This document shows positions 1-8,970 of a stretch of 64,000 nucleotides of DNA, in pieces. Numbering within the stretch: position 1 is the stretch's first letter; each line of letters opens with the position of its first letter. This stretch comes from Solibacillus silvestris_B. GTDB lineage: Bacteria > Bacillota > Bacilli > Bacillales_A > Planococcaceae. Below the pieces are notes generated by a model. That model saw nothing but the letters and a program-made list of their open reading frames with translations. It was not told the DNA's origin and did not search any database. Where the stretch lies: the NCBI RefSeq assembly GCF_051967575.1, contig NZ_JBQCJW010000010.1:53064-117063 (forward strand), read 5' to 3'. Made by a program: the position numbers and the translations under genes.

Positions 1-507
1 GTAACAACAGGCGAAATCGATATGGGTGCAGCTGCGATCACGATTACAGATGATCGTAAACAAACATATGATTTCACGGATCCATATTATGAAGCGACAT
101 TATTAATTGTGACGAAGGAAGATTCGGCGATCGCTTCAATGGAAGATATTAAAGATGAAAAAATTGCGGTTCAAATTAATACGACAGGCCATCTTGCGGC
201 ACAGGATTTGCAAGGGAAGGCAAGCTCGAATATTTTGGCCTACGAAAACTTCTCTGTGGCGCTTACTGAAGTGTTAACGGGATCAGCAGAAGCAGCAATC
301 GGTGATAATGCAGTAATTTTAGAATACTTAAAGAATAATCCGGATTCAGGCTTAAAAGCAGTTGAGGATGATTCATTCGAAACAGATTACTTCGGCTTTA
401 TGGTGAAAAAAGGCAATACCGAGCTATTGAATATTTTAAATGAAGGTCTTCAAAAAATTAAAGACAATGGCAAGCTAGCTGAAATTACAGGCACAGAAAT
501 CGAATAA
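1..507 (+). CDS. Amino-acid ABC transporter substrate-binding protein, C-terminal part (5' end outside window)
   Basis: The frame is open from the first base and ends at 507, so only the last 168 residues are visible. They match the family 3 periplasmic-type binding proteins (SBP_bac_3, glutamine/polar amino acid type), with the conserved ITDDRKQTYDFTDPYY stretch and a second-lobe AAIGDNAVILEYL segment. In Gram-positives such proteins are membrane-anchored lipoproteins that deliver an amino acid to the permease. The gene lies 29 bp upstream of the permease and ATPase genes and is presumably their cognate receptor. It is strikingly similar, also at DNA level, to the complete binding protein at 2111-2899. 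The exact substrate cannot be read from the sequence. Confidence 0.9.
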   Translation, partial: VTTGEIDMGAAAITITDDRKQTYDFTDPYYEATLLIVTKEDSAIASMEDIKDEKIAVQINTTGHLAAQDLQGKASSNILAYENFSVALTEVLTGSAEAAIGDNAVILEYLKNNPDSGLKAVEDDSFETDYFGFMVKKGNTELLNILNEGLQKIKDNGKLAEITGTEIE

Positions 508-536
508 GCGACAATGAAGTTATTGGAGGGTTTCAG

Positions 537-1238
537 ATGGATTTTTTTGATTTTTTCCGTTGGGATATAATCTGGAACTACCGTGAACTATATGCAAAGG
601 GTCTTTGGGCGACAATTGTTTTAACGGCATGTGGTTATATTGGTGGTGTCATATTCGGTCTACTTTTAGGATTAGGCCAAGTTTCAACAAAAAAATGGAT
701 TTATTGGCCGGCTAAAATATATGTAGACGTATTCCGTGGTACGCCAATGCTAGTGCAATTACTATTAATTCACTTAGCTGTTATTCCGACAATTTTTGGC
801 TCATCGCTCGGTTGGTGGGTATCTGGTATCGTCGGCCTGATTTTAAATAGTGCGGCATACAACGCGGAAATTTTCCGTGCAGGGATTCAATCTATTGACA
901 AAGGGCAGATGGAAGCGGCAAGGTCATTAGGTTTAACACATAGCCAGGCAATGCGTAAAGTTATACTACCGCAAGCATTCCGCCGCATGATTCCTCCTTT
1001 AGGGAATGAATTCATCGCATTATTGAAAGATTCTTCACTTGTAACGGTAATCGCCGGGGCAGAGATTTTATACGTAAGTAAAGTAGTTGCCGGAACGTAT
1101 CAGCGTTTTTGGGAGCCATACTTATTTGCAGCATTCCTATATCTTGTATTAACGTATGCTGTAACGAAGCTTATTGCATTTATCGAAAAACGAGTTGATA
1201 TTAATTACAACCCACGTAAGAAAAAGGAGCGCGCATAA
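537..1238 (+). CDS. Polar amino-acid ABC transporter permease (GlnP/HisM type)
   Basis: A 233-residue inner-membrane permease with about five hydrophobic segments. It carries the EAA loop (EAARSLGL at about residue 126, followed by ILPQAFRR) that contacts the ATPase. It starts at ATG 537 behind a GGAGG ribosome-binding site. It is followed directly by the ATPase gene, so the two are co-transcribed and probably translationally coupled. The length is typical for the His/Glu/Gln/Arg permease family (TIGR01726 type). It works with the flanking binding proteins to import a polar amino acid. Confidence 0.92.
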   Translation: MDFFDFFRWDIIWNYRELYAKGLWATIVLTACGYIGGVIFGLLLGLGQVSTKKWIYWPAKIYVDVFRGTPMLVQLLLIHLAVIPTIFGSSLGWWVSGIVGLILNSAAYNAEIFRAGIQSIDKGQMEAARSLGLTHSQAMRKVILPQAFRRMIPPLGNEFIALLKDSSLVTVIAGAEILYVSKVVAGTYQRFWEPYLFAAFLYLVLTYAVTKLIAFIEKRVDINYNPRKKKERA

Positions 1239-1961
1239 ATGATTAAAGTAGAAAACTTACACAAGCATTTTGGCAAGCTCGAAGTGTTAAAAGGAATCGA
1301 TTATGAAGTACATGAAAAAGAGGTAGTTTGTGTTATCGGGCCATCCGGTTCCGGGAAGTCAACGTTTCTTCGCTGCATGAACTTGCTGGAGGAAGTAACG
1401 GATGGTGCAATCTATATTGAAGGTACTAAAATTAATGATCCGAAAACAAATATTAACGAAATCCGTACAGAAGTAGGGATGGTGTTCCAGCAGTTCAACT
1501 TATTCCCGCATATGTCGGTCATTGATAATATTACGATGGCACCAATGCAAATTCGCCAGCTGAGCAAAGCCGATGCCGAAAAACTGGCATTGGAGCTACT
1601 GGATAAGGTCGGTTTGCGTGAAAAGGCATATAACTACCCGCAGCAGTTATCAGGCGGTCAGCAGCAGCGTGTCGCGATTGCCCGCGCATTGGCAATGAAG
1701 CCGAAAGTGATGCTGTTTGATGAACCGACATCAGCTCTTGACCCGGAAATGGTAAAAGAGGTTTTGGAAGTAATGAAAAACCTTGCAAAAGAAGGCATGA
1801 CAATGGTTGTCGTAACACATGAAATGGGCTTCGCACGAGAAGTCGGCGATCGTGTCCTGTTTATGGATGGCGGCTACATCGTAGAGCAGGGCCACCCGGA
1901 TGATGTATTCGGCAATCCGCAAAACGAACGTACGAAAGCATTTTTAGGAAAAGTATTATAG
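1239..1961 (+). CDS. Polar amino-acid ABC transporter ATP-binding protein (GlnQ type)
   Basis: A 240-residue ABC ATPase. Walker A is GPSGSGKST (about residues 32-40), the signature is LSGGQQQRVAIARAL, Walker B is VMLFDEPTSALDPE, and the switch histidine lies in VVVTHEMGFA. Its length and motifs are those of the GlnQ/HisP family, which powers amino-acid uptake. The start codon directly follows the permease stop with no gap, a classical operon arrangement. A terminator hairpin 12 bp after the stop closes the unit, so the second binding-protein gene downstream has its own promoter. Confidence 0.94.
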   Translation: MIKVENLHKHFGKLEVLKGIDYEVHEKEVVCVIGPSGSGKSTFLRCMNLLEEVTDGAIYIEGTKINDPKTNINEIRTEVGMVFQQFNLFPHMSVIDNITMAPMQIRQLSKADAEKLALELLDKVGLREKAYNYPQQLSGGQQQRVAIARALAMKPKVMLFDEPTSALDPEMVKEVLEVMKNLAKEGMTMVVVTHEMGFAREVGDRVLFMDGGYIVEQGHPDDVFGNPQNERTKAFLGKVL

Positions 1962-1972
1962 CAGCAATGAAG

Positions 1973-2018
1973 AAACTATCTTATTATATATGAAAATATA
2001 GTGAGATAGTTTTTTTTA
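1973..2018 (+). terminator. Rho-independent terminator after the ABC ATPase gene
   Basis: Inverted repeat AAACTATCT (1973-1981) / AGATAGTTT (2004-2012) followed by a run of T to 2018. It separates the permease/ATPase unit from the second binding-protein gene. Confidence 0.8.
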
Positions 2019-2051
2019 TATTAATAAGTATCGGAAAATTCCGAATATATA

Positions 2052-2080
2052 TTGTATTAATATTTATAAAGATGTATAAT
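2052..2080 (+). promoter_or_regulatory. Probable sigma-A promoter of the second binding-protein gene
   Basis: TTGTAT (2052-2057) and TATAAT (2075-2080) are separated by 17 bp. This supports translation starting downstream, at TTG 2111, rather than at the ATG that overlaps the promoter at 2072. A small palindrome TCGGA-AAAT-TCCGA lies just upstream (2031-2044) and could be an operator; that role is only a guess. Confidence 0.6.
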
Positions 2081-2110
2081 TATTACAAAAATATAAAAGG
2101 GGGATTTACA

Positions 2111-2899
2111 TTGTTCAAAACAAATAAAATGCTTGCGGCGATGCTGCTTATTGCATTATCTGTTGTTTTAGCAGCATGCGGCACTGCGGATGAAAAAACT
2201 TCAAGTTCAACAGGGGATAACAAATACGCAAAATTACTAGTAGGAACCGAGGCAACTTTTGCGCCATTTGAATCGATGAACGACAAGGGGGAGATTGTCG
2301 GCATCGATGTGGATATTATGAAAGCAATCGGTGAGGAAGTCGGTTCAGAGGTGGAATTCAGAAATGTCGGTTGGGAGCCTGTATTCCAACAAATTACGAA
2401 TGGGGAATTAAATTTAGGGGCATCAGGAATTACAATTACGGATGAGCGTAAACAAACATATGATTTCACGGATCCATACTATGAAGCGACATTAATGATT
2501 GTTGTAAAGGAAGATTCGCCAATCACGACATTAGATGAATTAAAGGATAAAAAACTGTCTGTCCAAATTAACACAACAGGTCATGAGGCAGCGAAAAAGC
2601 TGCAAGGAATGTCGAGCTCGAACATTTTAGCTTACGAAAACCAGCCGATTGCATTCCAGGAAGTAATCAATGGGGCAACAGCGGCAGCAATCGGTGACAA
2701 TGCGGTTGTATTGGAATACTTGAAAAACAATCCTAAATCAGGCTTAAAAGCGATTGAATCAGATCAATTCGAAAAAGAATACTACGGCTTCATGGTGAAA
2801 AAGGGCAACACAGAATTGCTGGATCATTTAAATGAAGGCTTAAAGAAAATCAAGGAAAACGGCAAACTGGAAGAAATTACAGGACAAAAAATCGACTAG
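2111..2899 (+). CDS. Amino-acid ABC transporter substrate-binding lipoprotein (paralogue of the first gene)
   Basis: A 262-residue family 3 solute-binding protein. I place the start at TTG 2111 because GGGGG lies a few bases upstream, the promoter overlaps the earlier ATG, and the product then begins with a short lipoprotein signal peptide ending in the lipobox LAAC. The mature protein would be lipid-anchored outside the membrane. It repeats the motifs of the upstream partial binding protein (TDERKQTYDFTDPYY, AAIGDNAVVLEYL) nearly residue for residue. It therefore probably shares the permease/ATPase, with the same or a slightly different amino acid as ligand. It is a monocistronic unit closed by a strong terminator. 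Confidence 0.92.
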   Translation: MFKTNKMLAAMLLIALSVVLAACGTADEKTSSSTGDNKYAKLLVGTEATFAPFESMNDKGEIVGIDVDIMKAIGEEVGSEVEFRNVGWEPVFQQITNGELNLGASGITITDERKQTYDFTDPYYEATLMIVVKEDSPITTLDELKDKKLSVQINTTGHEAAKKLQGMSSSNILAYENQPIAFQEVINGATAAAIGDNAVVLEYLKNNPKSGLKAIESDQFEKEYYGFMVKKGNTELLDHLNEGLKKIKENGKLEEITGQKID

Positions 2900-2940
2900 T
2901 TTGACTGCACATATTTCGAATGACATAGTATTATAATTAA

Positions 2941-2979
2941 AAAAATCTGCCTTGCACAAAAATACAAGGCAGATTTTTT
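2941..2979. terminator. Bidirectional terminator between convergent genes
   Basis: A perfect inverted repeat AAATCTGCCTTG / CAAGGCAGATTT is flanked by A-rich and T-rich runs. It can stop transcription from the binding-protein gene (+) and the hydrolase gene (-), which converge here. Confidence 0.85.
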
Positions 2980-2988
2980 GTTGTTTGA

Positions 2989-4236
2989 TTAATTAACAGT
3001 AGCAGAATTTACAGGTGAAATGGATTTTTCGGCAACTTTTAATACTGCATTCACGAGCACGTCAGCACCTTTTGAGCATTCTTCGTAGGAAGTGTATTCG
3101 TCTTCCCGATGGCTGTAGCCCTTTGCGCTTGGCACGAAAATCATCGTTGACGGAATAAATCCGGCAATAAATTGTGCGTCATGACCGGCGCCGCTGAACA
3201 TTTGGTGGCTTGAATATCCTAATTCATCGGTACTTGCTGCTACCGCATCCACTACTTCCGGTGCGAAATGCACGGTATCCCTTCCCCATAATTTCGTATA
3301 GCTAAGCAGGCAATTTTCGATTTCTTTCGGCAGGTCGAAAATAATTTGTTCCACTTGTCGAATAACTGTAGGGTCTTGGTGGCGGGATTCCAACGAGAAA
3401 ATCACATTGTTTGGAATGACTGTATGAATATTCGGGTAAGCATTGATGCGCCCGATTGTATAAACGAGATCATCTGGAAGCTGTTTTAATTTATTTTGTA
3501 ATACTGAAATAACTTGCATCGCGGCAAACATACTGTCCTTGCGCATTGAAATAGGGGTAGTGCCCGCATGATTTGATTCACCAGTTAATGTGATGTCATA
3601 ACAAACCATGCCAAGAACGCCTTCAACTACGCCAATTTCTTTTTTATAATGTTCCAGCACGGGTCCTTGCTCGATGTGAAGCTCCAAATAGGCATGTGCA
3701 TCCGTTAGCCGGTTTGCAATTTCACCCTCATAGCCGCTTTGCTTCAGTGCCTGTTCGAATGTCACGCCCTCCCGATCAGTGGAGGCAAGCATCTTTTCTT
3801 TTTCGAATTTCCCCGAAAGAACTCCCGAAGCCATTAATGATGGCTCGAATCGCGCGCCTTCTTCATTTGTGAAGTTTACGATTGTTAAAGGATGATTCAG
3901 TTCAATATCTTCGTCAATAATCGTTTGCACAGCCTCCAAAGCTGTTAAAACACCGAGAACGCCATCGAAGCGCCCGCCCTTAATAACTGAATCCAAATGC
4001 GAGCCCATCACAATCGGCAAATTATTGGAACTGTTTTGCAAGGTTGCATACATTGTGCCCATATCATCCGTCGTTACAGCCATTCCAAGCTGTTCACACA
4101 TTTCCTTCAATTTATTGCGTGCGAGAATATCCTCACGGGAAAGGCTTAAACGCGTAACACCGCTATTTTCCGTTGCCCCAAATTGGCTGAATAGCTCGAT
4201 ATTTTTTTTCAGTCTTTCACGATTCGTTTTTAACAT
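2989..4236 (-). CDS. M20-family N-carbamoyl amidohydrolase, probable beta-ureidopropionase
   Basis: A 415-residue Zn-dependent hydrolase of the allantoate amidohydrolase / N-carbamoyl-L-amino acid hydrolase family. Metal-site motifs are visible: MGSHLDSV, GRFDGVLGV, and the catalytic glutamates in NFTNEEGARF. A later SNHAGTTPISMRKD marks the dimerisation domain. The start is ATG 4236 behind AAAGGAGG. It is divergent from the PucR-type regulator and sits beside dihydropyrimidinase and dihydropyrimidine dehydrogenase. The most economical role is therefore hydrolysis of N-carbamoyl-beta-alanine or -beta-aminoisobutyrate to the beta-amino acid, NH3 and CO2. Family members also act on allantoate or N-carbamoyl-alpha-amino acids, so the substrate is inferred from context. 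Confidence 0.85.
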   Translation of the reverse strand: MLKTNRERLKKNIELFSQFGATENSGVTRLSLSREDILARNKLKEMCEQLGMAVTTDDMGTMYATLQNSSNNLPIVMGSHLDSVIKGGRFDGVLGVLTALEAVQTIIDEDIELNHPLTIVNFTNEEGARFEPSLMASGVLSGKFEKEKMLASTDREGVTFEQALKQSGYEGEIANRLTDAHAYLELHIEQGPVLEHYKKEIGVVEGVLGMVCYDITLTGESNHAGTTPISMRKDSMFAAMQVISVLQNKLKQLPDDLVYTIGRINAYPNIHTVIPNNVIFSLESRHQDPTVIRQVEQIIFDLPKEIENCLLSYTKLWGRDTVHFAPEVVDAVAASTDELGYSSHQMFSGAGHDAQFIAGFIPSTMIFVPSAKGYSHREDEYTSYEECSKGADVLVNAVLKVAEKSISPVNSATVN

Positions 4237-4361
4237 TGCGGGACCTCCTTTAAATGAATAATATATTTACATTAGCACGAACATATAACAAATTTATATA
4301 TACTTAATGTAAAATGTTACAATAATTGTATGGACGAATTGTTAATTATAGGAGGCTGCTT

Positions 4362-5903
4362 ATGTTAACTGTCAAAGAAGTTCTAAATCGGAAATACTTT
4401 GAATCTGCCAAAGTCGTTGCAGGTCAAACAGGGTTAAATCATGCTATAAAATGGATTCATATATTGGAAGTTATCGATGTGAAGCAGCTTATTAAGGGGA
4501 ATGAGCTCATCCTTACGACGGGGGTAATTTTAAAGGACAACGAACAGGGGTTTATGAAATTTGTCCGGCAGCTCAGCGATTTGGATGTAGCCGGGCTGTG
4601 CATAGAATTAGGCATGTATATTCAAGCTATTCCGGATAGTGTCGTTAAGTTGGCGAATAGCCTGGATTTTCCGCTCATTGTCTTTCAGGAAATAGTACCG
4701 TTTGTCGGGATTACACAGGATTTGCATACCGAAATTATTCATCAGCAGTACGATATATTAAAACAGCTGGAAGAATACTCGCAAAAAATAAACAACTATG
4801 TGTTGAAAGTAAATGACAAAGTGAGAATTTTGCAGTATATGCAAAAATATTTAAACGTCGACATTTATTTTGAAGTGAACAAGGGGACAAGCCTCGCGAT
4901 CCCTAATAAAAAGACAGAAAATTGCAAAAACAAAATCGATAGCTTAAACAGCAAGCATAAAGCAGCCATTGATATGAATTTATTTGATCAATTGTACGGA
5001 ACGGTATATATATATTCCGAAAAAAGGGAAATCACCGAATTGGATATATTGATTTTGGACCGGACAGTTGTTACATTGTCCCAGTTTGTTTTGAGAGATT
5101 TATATATTGAGGAAAAGCTTGAAAACGAGAACCGCAAATTTTTCGAGAAATGGCTGGACGGTGAGAACAGCGACAACGAGATGCTTTATTTTATAGATGA
5201 AATCGACCAGAAATTGAAGCAAAACGGATGGATGGTTATGATTCACCAGCTGAGAAGGAAAAATATTAAAAACGATTTAACAAATTATAAAATCAATCTT
5301 CGCCAGGCATTGCAAAAAGAAGGTTTTTATACATTCATCGTGGAGCAGTCCCAATACTTAATCTTTATATTAAGCGATTTAGCGCAGGAGGCAACATATA
5401 AAGAGCGGATGAAGCGCGCGATGAATGAAATCATCAATCAATACAGACTGGATACGCTCATCGCTGTCGGCAAATATGTCGGCCATTATAATGAACTGAA
5501 AGAAAGCTATCAAACAGCCCATGATTCATTGCAAATCAGGATGAAAAATATGGAACTTTCCTATTTTTACGATGAATTGGTCCTTTATCATATGGTGAAG
5601 GTTTTGCAAAATAACAATAGCCTTATGCAAGCAGCAAAGGAAAAGATTGAAAAGCTAAGTCGGTATGACAGCAGGCATAATACGAACTTGATTCAAACGT
5701 TGGATATATATTTTCAGTGCAATGGATTGAAAAAGGAAACGGCCGAGAAATTATTTATTGTTCGTCAAACGCTTTATCATCGCCTTGAAAAAGTTGAGCA
5801 AATCATCGGCAATGATTTTATGAATTATGAAAACCGATTATGTTTGGAAATCATGTTATTAATGACAAAGCATAAATATTATGAGGAGCAAAAATTACCT
5901 TAA
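4362..5903 (+). CDS. PucR-family transcriptional regulator of pyrimidine catabolism (probable)
   Basis: A 513-residue regulator. The N-terminal half resembles the purine catabolism regulatory protein domain (PucR, PF07905), with LTVKEVLNRKYFESAKVVAG at the start and ELILTTGV further on. The extreme C-terminus has the PucR/CdaR helix-turn-helix (KETAEKLFIVRQTLYHRLEK). I chose ATG 4362, preceded by AGGAGG, over the earlier in-frame TTG at 4326. It is transcribed divergently from the amidohydrolase and ahead of the aminotransferase. PucR proteins usually activate the adjacent nitrogen-catabolism genes in response to a pathway metabolite. The effector here is unknown. Confidence 0.85.
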   Translation: MLTVKEVLNRKYFESAKVVAGQTGLNHAIKWIHILEVIDVKQLIKGNELILTTGVILKDNEQGFMKFVRQLSDLDVAGLCIELGMYIQAIPDSVVKLANSLDFPLIVFQEIVPFVGITQDLHTEIIHQQYDILKQLEEYSQKINNYVLKVNDKVRILQYMQKYLNVDIYFEVNKGTSLAIPNKKTENCKNKIDSLNSKHKAAIDMNLFDQLYGTVYIYSEKREITELDILILDRTVVTLSQFVLRDLYIEEKLENENRKFFEKWLDGENSDNEMLYFIDEIDQKLKQNGWMVMIHQLRRKNIKNDLTNYKINLRQALQKEGFYTFIVEQSQYLIFILSDLAQEATYKERMKRAMNEIINQYRLDTLIAVGKYVGHYNELKESYQTAHDSLQIRMKNMELSYFYDELVLYHMVKVLQNNNSLMQAAKEKIEKLSRYDSRHNTNLIQTLDIYFQCNGLKKETAEKLFIVRQTLYHRLEKVEQIIGNDFMNYENRLCLEIMLLMTKHKYYEEQKLP

Positions 5904-6004
5904 TGTGAAATGCATGCAAAAAATGATTTTACACAATGTATAATGCCCTAACAAGTCTCATAAGCGAAAATAGAGGTAAGTTAAGAAACCAAGGAGGGAA
6001 ATAT

Positions 6005-7360
6005 ATGAGCCAATACGTAGAGTATAACTGGAAGGCAAATGACGAAAAGCATGTATGGCATTCGATGAAGCCTTATAACCCGGATGCAACGTTTATAATT
6101 GAACGGGCAGAGGGGGCTTGGCTGACAGACATCGATGGCAATAAATATTTGGATGCTATGGCAGGGCTATGGTGTACGAATATTGGTTATGGACGAAAGG
6201 AAATCGCGGAAGTAGCTTATGAGCAGATGCTTAAAAATTCATATACACCGCTATCGTATGGGCATACTCCGGCAATTTTGCTGAGTCAAAAAATCAGCGA
6301 GCTGCTTGGCGATGAATATGTCGTTTTTTATTCAAACAGCGGTTCGGAAGCAAATGAAGTCGCATTTAAAGTAGCCCGGCAATACCATCAGCAAAAAGGT
6401 GAAACGAACCGCTATAAGATCGTCTCCCGCTACCGTGCGTATCATGGGAATACAATGGGCTCCTTAGCGGCAACGGGTCAAGCACAGCGCAAATATAAAT
6501 ATGAACCGCTTGCCCCTGGGTTTTTGCATGTAGCACCACCTGATCAATATCGGAACCCGGAAGAAATTCAAAATGGGGATGCGACGACATTGCCTAGTGT
6601 GAAGAATCTGGATCAAATGATGACTTGGGAAATGTCGGAAACGATCGCCGCTGTCATTATGGAGCCCATTATAACGGGTGGCGGTGTCATTGTGCCGAAT
6701 GATGCCTATTTGAAAGGTGTTCAGGAGGTATGCGAGAAGCATGGTGCATTATTGATCATTGACGAGGTCATTTGTGGCTTCGGTAGAACAGGAAAGGCGT
6801 TCGGGTTCCAAAACTACGGGATTAAGCCTGATATCGTAACGATGGCAAAAGGATTGACAAGTGCGTACATGCCATTGTCTGCGACTGCAATCCGCCGGGA
6901 AATCTACGAACAATTTATGGCTGAAGGAGATTATGAATTTTTGCGCCATGTGAATACATTTGGCGGTTCACCGGTCGCTTGCGCAGTTGCCTTGAAAAAT
7001 ATTGAAGTGATGGAGCGCGAAAACTTATTTGAGCAGTCAACCCGGCTTGGGGAAGCACTCAAACGGACTTTAGCGGAAAATTTGAATGATCATCCATTTG
7101 TGGGCGATGTTCGAGGAAAAGGTTTATTAATAGGCATCGAGTTAGTTGAAAACAAAGAAACGAAAACCCCGCTTGATGTTCAGAAGGTGAATGCTGTTAT
7201 CGCCTACTGTAAGCAAAAGGGGGTAATCATCGGCAAAAATGGTGTCACTGTGGCGAATTTCAATAATGTATTAACATTATCGCCGCCGCTTTCCATTACA
7301 GAGGAGGAAAAGGATTTTATTGCAAATACATTTATTGAGGCGGTTAACAGTATTAAATAA
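6005..7360 (+). CDS. Class III omega-aminotransferase, probable beta-alanine:pyruvate aminotransferase
   Basis: A 451-residue PLP enzyme of the class III (ornithine/omega-amino acid) aminotransferase family. The PLP lysine is K282 in DIVTMAKGL, preceded by the cofactor-binding IIDEVICGFGRTG stretch. The phosphate-binding SNSGSEANE lies near residue 110. The start is ATG 6005, directly after AAGGAGGG; an in-frame ATG at 5936 has no such site. Between an amidohydrolase that yields beta-alanine and a semialdehyde dehydrogenase, it most likely transfers the amino group of beta-alanine or beta-aminoisobutyrate to pyruvate or 2-oxoglutarate, giving (methyl)malonate semialdehyde. The next gene follows 15 bp later. 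Confidence 0.87.
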   Translation: MSQYVEYNWKANDEKHVWHSMKPYNPDATFIIERAEGAWLTDIDGNKYLDAMAGLWCTNIGYGRKEIAEVAYEQMLKNSYTPLSYGHTPAILLSQKISELLGDEYVVFYSNSGSEANEVAFKVARQYHQQKGETNRYKIVSRYRAYHGNTMGSLAATGQAQRKYKYEPLAPGFLHVAPPDQYRNPEEIQNGDATTLPSVKNLDQMMTWEMSETIAAVIMEPIITGGGVIVPNDAYLKGVQEVCEKHGALLIIDEVICGFGRTGKAFGFQNYGIKPDIVTMAKGLTSAYMPLSATAIRREIYEQFMAEGDYEFLRHVNTFGGSPVACAVALKNIEVMERENLFEQSTRLGEALKRTLAENLNDHPFVGDVRGKGLLIGIELVENKETKTPLDVQKVNAVIAYCKQKGVIIGKNGVTVANFNNVLTLSPPLSITEEEKDFIANTFIEAVNSIK

Positions 7361-7375
7361 AGGAGGACATTCATA

Positions 7376-8893
7376 ATGACAGAAGCAGTTTCGGTAAAGA
7401 GATTGACGCATTTTATAAATGGGGAATTGGCCGAGGGGAAAAGCAGGATCTATTCAAAGGTGTATAATCCTACTACCGGTGAAGTGATTGCTGAAGTGCC
7501 GATAGCAACAGCCGAAGAAACACGTGAAGCAATCGCAGCTGCAAAGGAGGCTTTTCCGGCATGGCGGGATTTATCTGTTGCAAAGCGCGCGGAAGTATTA
7601 ATGCGCTTCCGTTATTTGCTCACGGAAAATTTGGAGAGGCTATTGGAGATCATCTGTACAGAAAGCGGGAAAACATTGGAGGATGCACGCGGCGAAGTTA
7701 CACGAGCGCTGGAGTCGGTCGATTTGGCTATAGGGGCTCCCCACCTTGTAAAGGGCGAATATTCGGTGAACGTGGGCGGCCAAATTAATGCCTACTCGGC
7801 TAAATATCCTTTAGGTGTCGTAGCGGCCATCTCGCCATTCAACTTCCCGATAATGGTGCCGTTAGCGCAAACATCAATGGCGATAGCAGTAGGGAACGCG
7901 GTCATTCTGAAAGCTTCTGAAAAGGTGCCGATGACTTCTTTGTTTGTAAGCGAGCTGTGGAAAAAGGCAGGTTTGCCGGATGGGATTTGGACAGTGGTAA
8001 ACGGCAGTAAAGATGCAGTAAATGAGCTGCTGGAAAACCCGACTGTTCAAGCCATTTCATTTGTCGGCTCTACGCCTGTTGCAAAATATATTTATGAAAC
8101 GGGTTCAAAATACGGCAAGCGCGTTACTGCTTTAGGTGGCGGGAAAAATAATATGGTCGTCATGCCGGATGCGGATTTAGAGCAAGTGGCGAATGCGTTT
8201 ATCGGTGCTGCATATGGCGCAGCTTCCCAACGATGCATGGCGATTTCCACAATTATGCCGGTTGGTGAAGAGACGGCTAATCGACTCGTAGCGATTTTGA
8301 AAGAGAAAATCAGCAACTTGAAAGTAGGCAGCTATAAAGAAGAAGGCACGGATTTTGGTCCGGTCATTTCGAAAGAGTCGAAAGAAAATATTTTGAAAGC
8401 GATCGATTTAGCTGAACGTCAAGGTGCAACGGTTGTAGTTGACGGCCGTGAACTGGATGTCGTGAAAAATTCGGAAGGCTTCTTTGTAGGGCCGACATTG
8501 CTGGACAATATTACGAAGGAGATGGAGATTTTCGATGAGGAAGTTTTCGGCCCGGCTCGAAATGTCGTGCGCGTAAACTCACTTTCGGAAGCTATTGATT
8601 TCATTAACGGTCAGGATCTGGCGAATGGCGTCACGATTTTCACGAATGATGGTGCGGCAGCACGCAAATTTACAACGGAGATTGATGTGGGTATGGTCGG
8701 CGTCAATGTGCCGATTCCAATTCCTGTAGGCTATCATAATTTTGCGGGCTTTAAAGGTTCGCGCTTTGGTGAAGGGCATATGTTTGGTCCGGATCAGGCC
8801 CGATTCTTTACAAAAACAAAAACGGTATCAGAACGCTGGCCGGATACAACGGAAAAAACAGCATCGACATTCGCATTTCCTAGCAATAATTAA
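7376..8893 (+). CDS. mmsA: CoA-acylating (methyl)malonate-semialdehyde dehydrogenase
   Basis: A 505-residue aldehyde dehydrogenase of the MMSDH/IolA branch. The catalytic cysteine is C287 in AASQRCMAIS, the nucleotide-binding SFVGSTPVAKYI lies near residue 225, and the C-terminus is the usual VSERWPD-type end. The start is ATG 7376 behind AAAGGAGG. It converts malonate semialdehyde or methylmalonate semialdehyde with CoA and NAD+ to acetyl-CoA or propionyl-CoA plus CO2. That is the last step of reductive uracil/thymine breakdown and links the locus to central metabolism. It is in an operon with the upstream aminotransferase and ends in a terminator. The same family also serves valine and inositol catabolism, for which nothing else here argues. 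Confidence 0.88.
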   Translation: MTEAVSVKRLTHFINGELAEGKSRIYSKVYNPTTGEVIAEVPIATAEETREAIAAAKEAFPAWRDLSVAKRAEVLMRFRYLLTENLERLLEIICTESGKTLEDARGEVTRALESVDLAIGAPHLVKGEYSVNVGGQINAYSAKYPLGVVAAISPFNFPIMVPLAQTSMAIAVGNAVILKASEKVPMTSLFVSELWKKAGLPDGIWTVVNGSKDAVNELLENPTVQAISFVGSTPVAKYIYETGSKYGKRVTALGGGKNNMVVMPDADLEQVANAFIGAAYGAASQRCMAISTIMPVGEETANRLVAILKEKISNLKVGSYKEEGTDFGPVISKESKENILKAIDLAERQGATVVVDGRELDVVKNSEGFFVGPTLLDNITKEMEIFDEEVFGPARNVVRVNSLSEAIDFINGQDLANGVTIFTNDGAAARKFTTEIDVGMVGVNVPIPIPVGYHNFAGFKGSRFGEGHMFGPDQARFFTKTKTVSERWPDTTEKTASTFAFPSNN

Positions 8894-8902
8894 AATACAT
8901 GC

Positions 8903-8944
8903 AAAAAACAGCCTGATTCCGGATGTGGGGACGAGGCTGTTTTT
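8903..8944 (+). terminator. Rho-independent terminator after the semialdehyde dehydrogenase gene
   Basis: Inverted repeat AAAACAGCCT / AGGCTGTTTT with a trailing T run. It divides the pyrimidine locus into two transcription units. The 21-bp-phased repeat array begins just after it. Confidence 0.8.
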
Positions 8945-8970
8945 GGTTTTATTAACAGTCGAGGGTACTT

